From Streptomyces liliiviolaceus (lineage in GTDB: Bacteria; Actinomycetota; Actinomycetes; Streptomycetales; Streptomycetaceae): a DNA stretch of 64,000 bases. The notes under the pieces were generated by a model. The model was not told the origin of the DNA. It saw only the letters and a program-made list of their open reading frames with translations, and did no database searches. Positions 8,536 to 16,104 of the stretch are shown piece after piece; within the stretch, counting starts at the first letter, position 1, and each line of letters opens with the position of its first letter. The translations under genes were made by a program, and so were the position numbers. Where the stretch lies: contig NZ_JAGPYQ010000002.1 in the NCBI RefSeq assembly GCF_018070025.1, forward strand, positions 186,001-250,000, in the 5' to 3' direction.

Positions 8536-8945
8536 TCGCGTGTGGCCGGCTGCTCGATGCCAGCTGCCCGCTGCCCGCTGCCCGCGTGTCCCCACCCCGA
8601 GGGCCGGCGCCCGGGTTCGTGGGGCGAGCCGCGCCGTTCCCCACACCCCTCAAGGCAAACGATCGCGCCGTTCCCCGCGCCCCTTACGGGGCGCACCCCC
8701 CGGTTCCCGCGCCCGCTCCGTGCGCCGGGAGCGACGCGGGACACGACCGGGAACCCGCCGCGCGAACCTGCAGGAGGAAGAGAAAAGGAGCCACAGCAGC
8801 CCCTCCGGACTCTGTGGCCCCACCCACTCACCTCTCCCGTGTCTCTCGTCCCTCTCATCTCTCCCGTCCCACCTCCGATTCCCCCACCGCACCAGCGGGC
8901 CGACGCCACCGCACCGGCCTTCGTACACAGGAAGCAGCCACCGGA
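8536..8945. other. Noncoding gap with dispersed Streptomyces element, promoter of second operon
   Basis: No gene is supported here. Bases 8631-8690 hold two tandem versions of GCGCCGTTCCCC-C-CCCCT, the reverse complement of elements seen at 27,791 and 29,977. The promoter for the bicupin operon should lie in 8700-8930. A purine-rich stretch GGAGGAAGAG at about 8771-8781 is followed by no start codon in the correct frame. Confidence 0.5.
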
Positions 8946-9782
8946 ATGCCCCCATCCACCGCACCCGCACCCACTCCGGCCACCGCCCTCGGTGACGCCC
9001 GCATCATCACCGCGGCCGAGTTCGATTTCCGCCCCGTCGCCGGCGCCGAATCCGGCGCCCGCACCACGGTCGCCACCCCCGTCAGCCCGGCCGCGGGCGC
9101 CACCCATGTCACCCTCCACGTCGTGCGGATAGCCGCCGGCGAGTCGTACTCCCCCGAGCGCAGCACGGCCGAGGAGAACACCGTCGTGGTCTTCTCGGGG
9201 ACGGGCACCGCGGCCGTCGGCGATCTCACCGCACCCGTCGAGCGCGGATCCGCCGCCTACGCCCCCACCGGCCGCGCCCTCACCCTCACCGCGGACGACA
9301 GGGGTCTGACCGCCTACGTGTGGCGGACCCCGCTCGCGGACGCCCCCGTCGGGAGCGAGCCGGTCCTGCACTCCTCCCTGTGGGACGAGACCACCCAGCT
9401 GCGCGGCTTCGGCGGCACCGGACAGGTCGACGCGGCAGAGCGCCGCGCCACCATGAACTTCGTCTTCTGGCCCGGCAACGGCAGCAGCCGGCTGTGTCTG
9501 CACTGCGGCATCCAGCAGCCCGGCGAGACCTTCAACGTCCATCTCCACCCCGACAGCGACGAGGCGTTCATCGCCTTCGAGGGCGTCGGCCAGATGTATC
9601 TGCGCGACCGCTGGATCGACGTGAGCGCGGGTGACGTCCTGTACGCCTCGCCCGGAGTGCTGCACGGCGCCCGCAACCCGCACACAGGTCCCACCGCCCG
9701 CCGCTTCGTGACCTGCGGCGGGCCCAGCCCCTTCGACCCGGCGCTCTACTCCGCCGCCGGCTACTCCTCACAGGTCAGGTGA
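8946..9782 (+). CDS. Bicupin protein
   Basis: 278 aa from the ATG at 8946; AGGAAG lies 11 bases upstream. The frame is open further upstream, but composition and the ribosome site favour this start. Two cupin-like halves are visible. The N-terminal one (residues 30-125) lacks clear metal histidines. The C-terminal one has FNVHLHPDSDEAFIAFEGVGQ (HxH...E) and GDVLYASPGVLHGARN (His), so one metal site is predicted. It opens the second operon, 7 bp before the asparagine synthetase. Bicupins such as BacB act in dipeptide antibiotic pathways, but similarity is at fold level only. Confidence 0.8.
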   Translation: MPPSTAPAPTPATALGDARIITAAEFDFRPVAGAESGARTTVATPVSPAAGATHVTLHVVRIAAGESYSPERSTAEENTVVVFSGTGTAAVGDLTAPVERGSAAYAPTGRALTLTADDRGLTAYVWRTPLADAPVGSEPVLHSSLWDETTQLRGFGGTGQVDAAERRATMNFVFWPGNGSSRLCLHCGIQQPGETFNVHLHPDSDEAFIAFEGVGQMYLRDRWIDVSAGDVLYASPGVLHGARNPHTGPTARRFVTCGGPSPFDPALYSAAGYSSQVR

Positions 9783-9789
9783 ACGCAGC

Positions 9790-11652
9790 GTGTGCCGCAT
9801 ATACGGAACCTTCAACGTCCATTCCGACGAGGCCGAACTGCGCCGCGTCGCCGACCTGATGCACCACGGCGGTCCCGACGCCCAGGGTGTCGCGCACCGG
9901 CCCGACTGGGCCCTGGGCAACAACCGTCTGTCGATCATGGACCCCGAGGGGGGCGCCCAGCCCTACCACCTCGGCCGGGTCACCGTGGTCTTCAACGGTG
10001 AGATCTACAACCACGGCGAGCTGCGTTCGCGTCTGGCCGGCCTCGGCTTCCACTTCGACGACCTGTGCGACGGCTCGATCCTGCCCGCGCTGTACATCAC
10101 CTACGGGGACCGGTTCGCCGAGCACCTGGACGGCATGTACTCGGTGGCGGTCATGGACCTGCGGGAGACCCCCCGCATGGTGCTGGCCACCGACGACTCG
10201 GGCATGAAGCCGCTCTACTACCACTGGGACCGTGCCGCCGGCCGCTTCCACTTCGCCTCCGAACTGCCCGCGCTGCTGGGCTTCGCCGGGGTGAAGGCCG
10301 AGGAGGACGAGGCAGGTCTCGACGCCTACCTCACCTCCAAGACGCCGTTCGGCAACCGCACCATGTTCCGCGGGGTGGAGGTGTTCCCGCCGGCCGCCAC
10401 CGTCCTCCTCAGCCACCGGGACGGACTGCGGATCAAGCAGCGCCCGATGGCCCACGAGCGGGGACTGCGCCCCGACAAGGACCGCACCCTCGCCGAGGCG
10501 GGCGACCAGCTGCGCGACCTGCTGTCCAGGGAGGTGTCGCGGCTCCTGATCGCGGACGCCCCCGTCGCCGCGGTCACCTCCGGCGGGCTCGACTCCAGCC
10601 TCGTCACCGCGCTCGCCGCACAGGCGCTGCGGGACGGCGGCGGCACCGGCAGCCTGCACACCTTCAACATCGCCTACACCGGCACCTGGCCCAGCGACGA
10701 ACGCGCCTACGCCGCCGAGGTCGCCCGCGCCGCGGGCACCACCCACCACCAGGTCGAGGTCGATCCGGCCACCTTCCCGGACCTCATGACCGACGTCGTC
10801 CGCCATCTGGGGCAGCCCAACGCCGACCCCATCACCCTGTCCACCTTCTCCCTCTTCCGTGCGGTCCGCGACGCCGGCTTCAAGGTCGCCCTCACCGGCG
10901 ACGCGGCCGACGAACTGTTCAGCGGCTACTCCCGGATGACCCAGGCGGTCGCCGCACACCACGGTTCGAGCTGGATCGACGGCTACCTCGACCATCTCGC
11001 CGCCGTCCCGCGGGCCCTGCGCGAGAGCCTGTACACCGACGAGTACGCCTTCGCCGTGAACGCGGTCGGTCCCGCCCTGCCGCCCGGCATCCGGCGGATC
11101 CTGCACAGCAGCCCCGGCACCCGGCTGCAGCGCATCGGCGCGGTGGAGCAGCGCTACCGGCTCCCCGCCTACCACCTGCGGCGCGTCGACCATCTGTCGA
11201 TGGCGAGCTCGGTGGAGGTGCGGCTGCCGTTCACCCAGCCGTCGGTCGTGCGCTTCGCCTCCACCCTCACCGACGAGCAGCGGCTCGTACCGGGTCTGGG
11301 GGTGAAGCGGGCCCTGTACCAGGCCGCGCAGGGGCTGATCCCGCGCAGTGTGCTGGAACGGCCCAAGCAGCCCTTCACCCTCCCGGTCACCGCGATGCTC
11401 ACGCCCGGCCAGCGGCTGTGGACCCTCGCCCGTGACGTCCTGTCGCCCCACACCCTGCGCGCCGACGGCCGGATCCGCCCCGAGCGGGTCGACGCCCTCT
11501 TCGACGAGCAGGCCACCCGCCCCAGCGACGCCGTCTCCCTGGCCCTGTGGTCCCTGATGTCGCACCAGCTGTGGCGCCAGGAGTTCTTCGCCACGGCCAA
11601 GGCCCCGGTCACGCTCCACACCCCGGTACGAGTCCTCCAGGAGGCGGCGTGA
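9790..11652 (+). CDS. asnB: Glutamine-hydrolysing asparagine synthetase, class B
   Basis: 620 aa from a GTG at 9790. After removal of Met the nucleophile Cys2 is exposed (MCRIYGTF). Glutaminase motifs: LMHHGGPDAQG, NNRLSIMD, FNGEIYNH. The synthetase domain has the PP-loop SGGLDSS near residue 264 and LTGDAADELFSGY. The enzyme activates a carboxylate with ATP and transfers ammonia from Gln. A stand-alone AsnB inside a biosynthetic operon usually amidates a pathway acid or forms an amide or lactam. The stop overlaps the next gene's GTG (GTGA), so expression is coupled. Confidence 0.93.
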   Translation: MCRIYGTFNVHSDEAELRRVADLMHHGGPDAQGVAHRPDWALGNNRLSIMDPEGGAQPYHLGRVTVVFNGEIYNHGELRSRLAGLGFHFDDLCDGSILPALYITYGDRFAEHLDGMYSVAVMDLRETPRMVLATDDSGMKPLYYHWDRAAGRFHFASELPALLGFAGVKAEEDEAGLDAYLTSKTPFGNRTMFRGVEVFPPAATVLLSHRDGLRIKQRPMAHERGLRPDKDRTLAEAGDQLRDLLSREVSRLLIADAPVAAVTSGGLDSSLVTALAAQALRDGGGTGSLHTFNIAYTGTWPSDERAYAAEVARAAGTTHHQVEVDPATFPDLMTDVVRHLGQPNADPITLSTFSLFRAVRDAGFKVALTGDAADELFSGYSRMTQAVAAHHGSSWIDGYLDHLAAVPRALRESLYTDEYAFAVNAVGPALPPGIRRILHSSPGTRLQRIGAVEQRYRLPAYHLRRVDHLSMASSVEVRLPFTQPSVVRFASTLTDEQRLVPGLGVKRALYQAAQGLIPRSVLERPKQPFTLPVTAMLTPGQRLWTLARDVLSPHTLRADGRIRPERVDALFDEQATRPSDAVSLALWSLMSHQLWRQEFFATAKAPVTLHTPVRVLQEAA

Positions 11653-12683
11653 CTGTCAGCCTCGCCCGTGCGCACGGCACCCCCTGCCCCACCGCCGTGA
11701 TGGACGCGCGCACCCTGCCCGACTCGGAACCCGAACTCCTCGCCCGGCTCTCCGAGTTACGGTCGGCACTGGCCGACCAGGGAGCCTCGGACGTCCTGAA
11801 GAACGCCCTCGTGCAGCCCTCCCGGCATCCCCTGTTCGACCTGGACTACCGCTTCGTCCAGTCGATGCCGGACAGTTTCGACAGCTTCGACCTGCGCGGC
11901 TCCTGCGGCCACTCCATCCTGGCGGCGGTCGAGGCGGCGGCCCGTACCGGCATGATCCAGCCCCTCGTGGCCGGCTGCCGGGTCCGGGTCAACGTCCTCA
12001 ACAACGGCGACAACGTGGTGTGCGAGGCGGAGGAGACCGACGACGGGGGCACCCGTTTCACGGCCCACTTCCTCTGCTCGCCGCCACGGCCGGTGAACGA
12101 CCTCCTGATCACCGGCGAACCCGTCACCGGCATCCCCTTCGAGGGGCGTACGGTTCCGGTCTCGCTGGTCTCCATGGGCAATCCGTATCTCTTCGTGCAC
12201 GCCGCCGAACTCGGCGCCCACACGGTCGAGGACCTCTTCGCCGACGACCTCGTGCTCTTCGACCGGATGACCAGGCTGCGCCTGGCGGTCTGCCGGACGC
12301 TGGGCTGGGACACCACCGGCGCCTTCCCCAAGGTGGCCGCGCTGCTCCCGGACGGTCCGGGCGCCCTCGCGGTGCGCGCCATCTCCGTACCGTCCTGGCA
12401 TCCGACGGTGGCGCTCACCGGGGCCACCTGCCTCGCGGCGGGTGCCGCCGTGGAGGGCACGATCCCCTACCTGCTGTCCGGTGTCTCGGACCAGCCGGAC
12501 AGCGATCTGCTCTCCCTGCGCACACCGGGCGCCACGGTCCGCGCCTCGGCCCGTATCGCGGGCGGCCCCGGCGACCGCCGGCTCGCCTGGATCTCCGTCG
12601 CGGAGAAGCAGGTCGACTACGCCGGCCTCTTCCTGCCCGCCCCCACCTCCGAGGAGTTGTCATGGCTTCCGCTGACAGCCTGA
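11649..12683 (+). CDS. PrpF/4-oxalomesaconate tautomerase-family isomerase, contains TTA codon
   Basis: 344 aa from GTG 11649. It resembles the diaminopimelate-epimerase-fold PrpF family: DLRGSCGHSILAAVEAAA corresponds to the GNCGN..AAVG cysteine motif, and VSLVSMGNPYLFV to the second half-site, although the second catalytic Cys position reads Met-Gly-Asn-Pro. PrpF-type enzymes move double bonds in unsaturated di- or tricarboxylates. Here it may isomerise a conjugated acid made in the pathway. Codon 37 (11757-11759) is TTA, read by the bldA tRNA, which ties expression to development. It overlaps the next gene by 22 bp. Confidence 0.7.
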   Translation: MTVSLARAHGTPCPTAVMDARTLPDSEPELLARLSELRSALADQGASDVLKNALVQPSRHPLFDLDYRFVQSMPDSFDSFDLRGSCGHSILAAVEAAARTGMIQPLVAGCRVRVNVLNNGDNVVCEAEETDDGGTRFTAHFLCSPPRPVNDLLITGEPVTGIPFEGRTVPVSLVSMGNPYLFVHAAELGAHTVEDLFADDLVLFDRMTRLRLAVCRTLGWDTTGAFPKVAALLPDGPGALAVRAISVPSWHPTVALTGATCLAAGAAVEGTIPYLLSGVSDQPDSDLLSLRTPGATVRASARIAGGPGDRRLAWISVAEKQVDYAGLFLPAPTSEELSWLPLTA

Positions 12684-13891
12684 CCGTGCCCGAAGCCCGG
12701 ACACTGACCGGGACCGACGTGCCGCTTCCCGCACCGGCCGACGACCTGCCCGCAGGACCGTCCACCGGTCCGTCCGCCGGACCGTCCACGGGTCTGACCG
12801 AGGCGATGCGTGAGCGTCTCGCGGCCGCCGCCCGCGACGCCGACGCGAGCGGCGAACCCGACCGGCCCGCGCTGGCCCTGCTCCGCGAGACCGGACTGCT
12901 CGGACTGGCACTGCCGTACGAGTACGGCGGCACCGGAGCCGACGCGCACGGCCTCAACTCGGCGGTCGCACAGGTGGCGCAGGTCAACGCCTCCGCCTCG
13001 ATCATGCTGTTCCAGCACTACGCGGTCAGCAGGCGCATCCTCGAACACGGCAGCCCGGCCCTGCGGCGCCGGCTGCTGCCCCAACTCGCCCGCGGCGACT
13101 GGCTCGCCGCCTCCGCCTGGAGCGAGACGGGGGCGGGCGCCAACAAGAAGCAGCTGTCCACCGTCGCCCGCCGCACGCCCGACGGGGGCTGGGTCCTGGA
13201 CGGCGCCAAGTCCTTCACCACCAGCGCGGGGCTCGCCGACATCTACCTGGTGCTGGCGCAGACCGAGGAGCCCGAGCCGGACGCCGCTCCGGACACCGGC
13301 TACGGCTCCGCCGGCCAGACGTTCTTCCTGATACCGGCGGACACACCGGGTCTGGAACCCGACACCTCGATGCGGCTGACCGGCATGCGCGGTTCGGCGA
13401 CCGGTTTCGTCTCCGTGCACGACTGCCACGTGCCCGACACCGCCCGGCTCGGCCCGGTCGGCGCCGCCGCCTCGATCATCGCCGGGGTCCGCGACAGCGG
13501 CGCCACGCTCGGCGCCGTGTCCGTCGGCCTGGCCGAGGCTGCCCTCGAACTCGCCCACCGGCACGCCGAGAAGCGCGGGCTGCTGGCCCAACAGGCCGTC
13601 CGGCACCGGCTGGTGGACATCGCGGGCGAGGTCGAGACCGCCCGTGCGGTCGTCGAACGGGCCGGCCGTCGGACCGCCGACGACCCGGGGATCGCCACGC
13701 TCCACTCCAAGCTCGTCGCCTCCTCGGCGGCCGAGCGCGTCATCAACGCCGTCGAGCGGCTGCTGGGCTCGGCCGGCTATGTCGCCTCGAACGAGATCAA
13801 CCGCTACGGCCGCGACGCCCGTGCCGTCGCCCTGATGGGACCGACCAACGACCTCTGCAAGGAACTGGTGAGTCTGACGTGGAACCGCTGA
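12662..13891 (+). CDS. Acyl-CoA-dehydrogenase-fold flavin monooxygenase candidate
   Basis: 409 aa; the ATG at 12662 follows GAGGAG and lies inside the PrpF-like gene. Fold features are normal for acyl-CoA dehydrogenases: YEYGGTGAD, SAWSETGAGANKK (FAD loop), the C-terminal helical bundle and ERLLGSAGY. The catalytic-base position is changed: the usual YEGT reads MGPT, with Gly393 where Glu is expected. This, with a flavin reductase two genes downstream, fits the two-component N- or C-hydroxylases of this superfamily (isobutylamine N-hydroxylase type) better than a true dehydrogenase. The first ~40 residues are a Pro/Ala/Thr-rich extension. Confidence 0.8.
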   Translation: MASADSLTVPEARTLTGTDVPLPAPADDLPAGPSTGPSAGPSTGLTEAMRERLAAAARDADASGEPDRPALALLRETGLLGLALPYEYGGTGADAHGLNSAVAQVAQVNASASIMLFQHYAVSRRILEHGSPALRRRLLPQLARGDWLAASAWSETGAGANKKQLSTVARRTPDGGWVLDGAKSFTTSAGLADIYLVLAQTEEPEPDAAPDTGYGSAGQTFFLIPADTPGLEPDTSMRLTGMRGSATGFVSVHDCHVPDTARLGPVGAAASIIAGVRDSGATLGAVSVGLAEAALELAHRHAEKRGLLAQQAVRHRLVDIAGEVETARAVVERAGRRTADDPGIATLHSKLVASSAAERVINAVERLLGSAGYVASNEINRYGRDARAVALMGPTNDLCKELVSLTWNR

Positions 13892-15318
13892 AGCCCCGAT
13901 CCGCAGACCTCTCTCCCGGCACCGCTCCTTCCCCTCCCGTCGGCCCGCCCGCCGATCTGATCGTCGAAGGGGGCCGCCTCGTCACCCCGGACGGCGTCCG
14001 CGACGGAACGGTTCTCGTCCGGGACGGCCGGGTCGCGGCCCTGCTCGCGCCGGGCGAGCCGCTGCCGCCGGGACCGCGCCTCGACGCCCATGGCCGTTAC
14101 GTGCTGCCGGGCCTGATCGACTCCCACGTCCACTTCCGCACACCCGGTCTGGAGTACAAGGAGGACTGGGAGCACGGCAGCCGGGCCGCCCTCGTCGGCG
14201 GTGTGACGACCGTGATGGACATGCCCAACACCCGTCCGCCGTCCCTGGACGAGAGCAGCATGCTCGCCAAGGCCGCGGTGATCCAGGGCACTTCATGGAT
14301 CGACTACCGCTTCCACATGGGCGCCGACCCCGACCATCCCGAGCTGCTGGCGGAGCTGGACCCGCGGATAGCGAGTTCGGCGAAGGTGTTCATGGCAGGA
14401 CATCACACGGCCCCCGTCGTGTTCCGCGACGGCGAGCAGCTGCGACGGGCCTTCGCCGCCGCCGCCCGCGGGGGTGTCCGGCTCGTCCTGCACGCCGAGG
14501 ACCAGCACGTCTTCGACCTGCTCGACGCGAGTTCGGGCGCCCCGGACACGTACGGCGGGTACGAGCCGCACCGGCCGCGGTCCGGTGGGATCGTCGCGGT
14601 CGCCCATGTCGTGCGGCTGGTGCGCGAGTACGGCACGAAGACGCACATCCTGCATGTGTCGTCGGCGGAGGAGGCCGATCTGCTGTCGGCGGCGGCCTCC
14701 GAAGGGCTGCCGCTCACCTACGAGGTGACGGGCCATCACCTCTCGTTCACCCACGACGACACCACCCGGCGCGGTCCGCGGACCCGGCTCTCCCCCGCCA
14801 TCCGCGAGTGCCGTGACCAGAAGCGGCTGTGGCAGGCCGTGCTGCGCGGCGAGGTCGCCACCCTGGGCAGCGACCACGCTCCGCACACCGTGGAGGAGAA
14901 GAACCGTCCACCGGCCGACGCGCCGCCCGGCCTGCCCGGCGTCCAGGAGCTGGCCACGGCCGTCTGGACCGGCCTGCGGACCCGGGACATCGCCCCGGAC
15001 GAGGCGGCCTCGCACCTGGCCCGGCTCATGGGAGAGGGACCCGCCCGGCTCTTCGACCTGGTCGGCAAGGGCCGGCTCGAAGCCGGCGCGGACGCGGACC
15101 TGACCCTGCTCAACCCGTCCGACCGCTGGCAGTTCTCCGCGCACGACGTACAGGCGCTGTGCGGCTGGTCCGCGTACGAGGGCTGGACCTTCACCGGACG
15201 CTTCACGACCACGGTGAAGGGCGGCCATGTCGTCTGGGACATCCGGGACGGGTTCTCCGGGCGCCCCGAGGGCCGCTGGCTGCAGGGCTCGGCACGGCCT
15301 CTGGAGGTGGCCCGATGA
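13879..15318 (+). CDS. Dihydroorotase/hydantoinase-type amidohydrolase
   Basis: 479 aa from GTG 13879, overlapping the previous gene by 13 bp. It has the full binuclear-metal set of class I cyclic amidohydrolases: H83 and H85 in SHVHFRTPG, carbamylated-Lys candidate K169 in SSAKVFM, HAED, HVSSAEE and D332 in GSDHAPH. Such enzymes open or close cyclic ureides and imides (dihydroorotate, allantoin, hydantoin). No pyrimidine or purine-degradation genes accompany it, so I infer ring closure or opening of a pathway heterocycle. It ends in an ATGA overlap with the flavin reductase. Confidence 0.9.
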   Translation: MEPLKPRSADLSPGTAPSPPVGPPADLIVEGGRLVTPDGVRDGTVLVRDGRVAALLAPGEPLPPGPRLDAHGRYVLPGLIDSHVHFRTPGLEYKEDWEHGSRAALVGGVTTVMDMPNTRPPSLDESSMLAKAAVIQGTSWIDYRFHMGADPDHPELLAELDPRIASSAKVFMAGHHTAPVVFRDGEQLRRAFAAAARGGVRLVLHAEDQHVFDLLDASSGAPDTYGGYEPHRPRSGGIVAVAHVVRLVREYGTKTHILHVSSAEEADLLSAAASEGLPLTYEVTGHHLSFTHDDTTRRGPRTRLSPAIRECRDQKRLWQAVLRGEVATLGSDHAPHTVEEKNRPPADAPPGLPGVQELATAVWTGLRTRDIAPDEAASHLARLMGEGPARLFDLVGKGRLEAGADADLTLLNPSDRWQFSAHDVQALCGWSAYEGWTFTGRFTTTVKGGHVVWDIRDGFSGRPEGRWLQGSARPLEVAR

Positions 15319-15899
15319 GTTCGACACTGCTCGAATCCCAACTGCCCGCATCCCAGTCCCCGCCCGGCACGTCCTCGTCCGGCACGTCCTCGTCCACGAC
15401 GCCCGCCCAGCCGGTCCAGGACCTCGCCGACGCCTTCCGCGCCGCGATGTCCGCCCTGGCCGCCCCCGTCACCCTCGTCACCTGCTACGACGACCTGGGC
15501 AGGCCGCGCGGTCTGACGGCCAGCGCCGTCAGCTCGCTGTCCCTCACCCCGCCGCTGTTCCTCGTCTGCCTCGACCGCAACTCCCGTACGCACGACACGC
15601 TGACGGGCGCCGAGGAGTTCGCCGTGCACCTCCTGGGACCGGGCGAGGAACATCTCGTCAAACGGTTCATGCGGCCGGCCGAGCACCGCTTCGACGGCGT
15701 GCCCCTGGCCGCGGACTCCCACCGGGCCCCCGTCATCCGGGACGCCTCCCTCACGCTCCACTGTGTCCGCCACGACGTCCTGGAAGGAGGCGACCACACG
15801 ATCCTCGTAGGACGGGTGACCGCTGTGCGCGGTGAGCCCACGCACTCGGGCGGCCTGCTCTGGCACCGACGGGGCTTCGCCCACGCGCGACGCCCATGA
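15315..15899 (+). CDS. Flavin reductase (HpaC/NTAB-like), monooxygenase partner
   Basis: 194 aa; ATG at 15315 in an ATGA overlap. The first ~35 residues are Ser/Thr/Pro-rich. The flavin-reductase-like domain follows: AFRAAMSALAAPVTLVT, GLTASAVSSLSLTPP, the FAVHLL strand and a C-terminal LLWHRRGF. The family reduces FMN or FAD with NAD(P)H for a separate monooxygenase. The only flavin-dependent oxygenase candidate nearby is the acyl-CoA-dehydrogenase-fold protein in this operon. Confidence 0.9.
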   Translation: MSSTLLESQLPASQSPPGTSSSGTSSSTTPAQPVQDLADAFRAAMSALAAPVTLVTCYDDLGRPRGLTASAVSSLSLTPPLFLVCLDRNSRTHDTLTGAEEFAVHLLGPGEEHLVKRFMRPAEHRFDGVPLAADSHRAPVIRDASLTLHCVRHDVLEGGDHTILVGRVTAVRGEPTHSGGLLWHRRGFAHARRP

Positions 15900-15946
15900 C
15901 CCGGACGGGGGCTGCCACCGCGACGCGGCCGGCAGCCCCGTCCGGG
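15900..15946 (+). terminator. Terminator after flavin reductase
   Basis: Starts directly after the stop: left arm 15900-15916 and right arm 15931-15946 (GGCAGCCCCGTCCGGG), pairing over 16 bp with one bulged G. It ends the second biosynthetic operon. Confidence 0.8.
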
Positions 15947-16038
15947 ATCCGGCACGCCGGCACCTAGGCGCGCAGGACGGCACATGAAGAGGGCCCACAA
16001 AAAAAGAGGGAAGACAGATCGTCGTCGCCGTGCCTACC

Positions 16039-16104
16039 ATGCGGGCGATGAACACCTTCTCCTTTTCCGGATTGGGGGAATCATTCGCGCAAGGTGAGTG
16101 CTGA
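16039..16104 (+). CDS. Possible 21-codon leader peptide
   Basis: ATG 16039 (or in-frame ATG 16048) opens MRAMNTFSFSGLGESFAQGEC, whose TGA (16102-16104) overlaps the ATG of the next gene as TGATG. This arrangement suits translational coupling. The only ribosome-site candidate is the purine-rich GAGGGAAGACAG about 20-35 bases upstream. It may be chance. Confidence 0.35.
   Translation: MRAMNTFSFSGLGESFAQGEC

Noticed and set aside
12662..13891. Ordinary acyl-CoA dehydrogenase of fatty-acid oxidation
   Set aside because: The catalytic Glu position is Gly and the operon has no CoA-ester enzymes but does have a flavin reductase.
4993..15899. Assignment to cycloserine, alanosine, quisqualate or bacilysin pathways
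   Set aside because: Each shares one or two enzyme types (O-acetylserine chemistry, flavin N-hydroxylation, bicupin), but the remaining diagnostic genes are absent.
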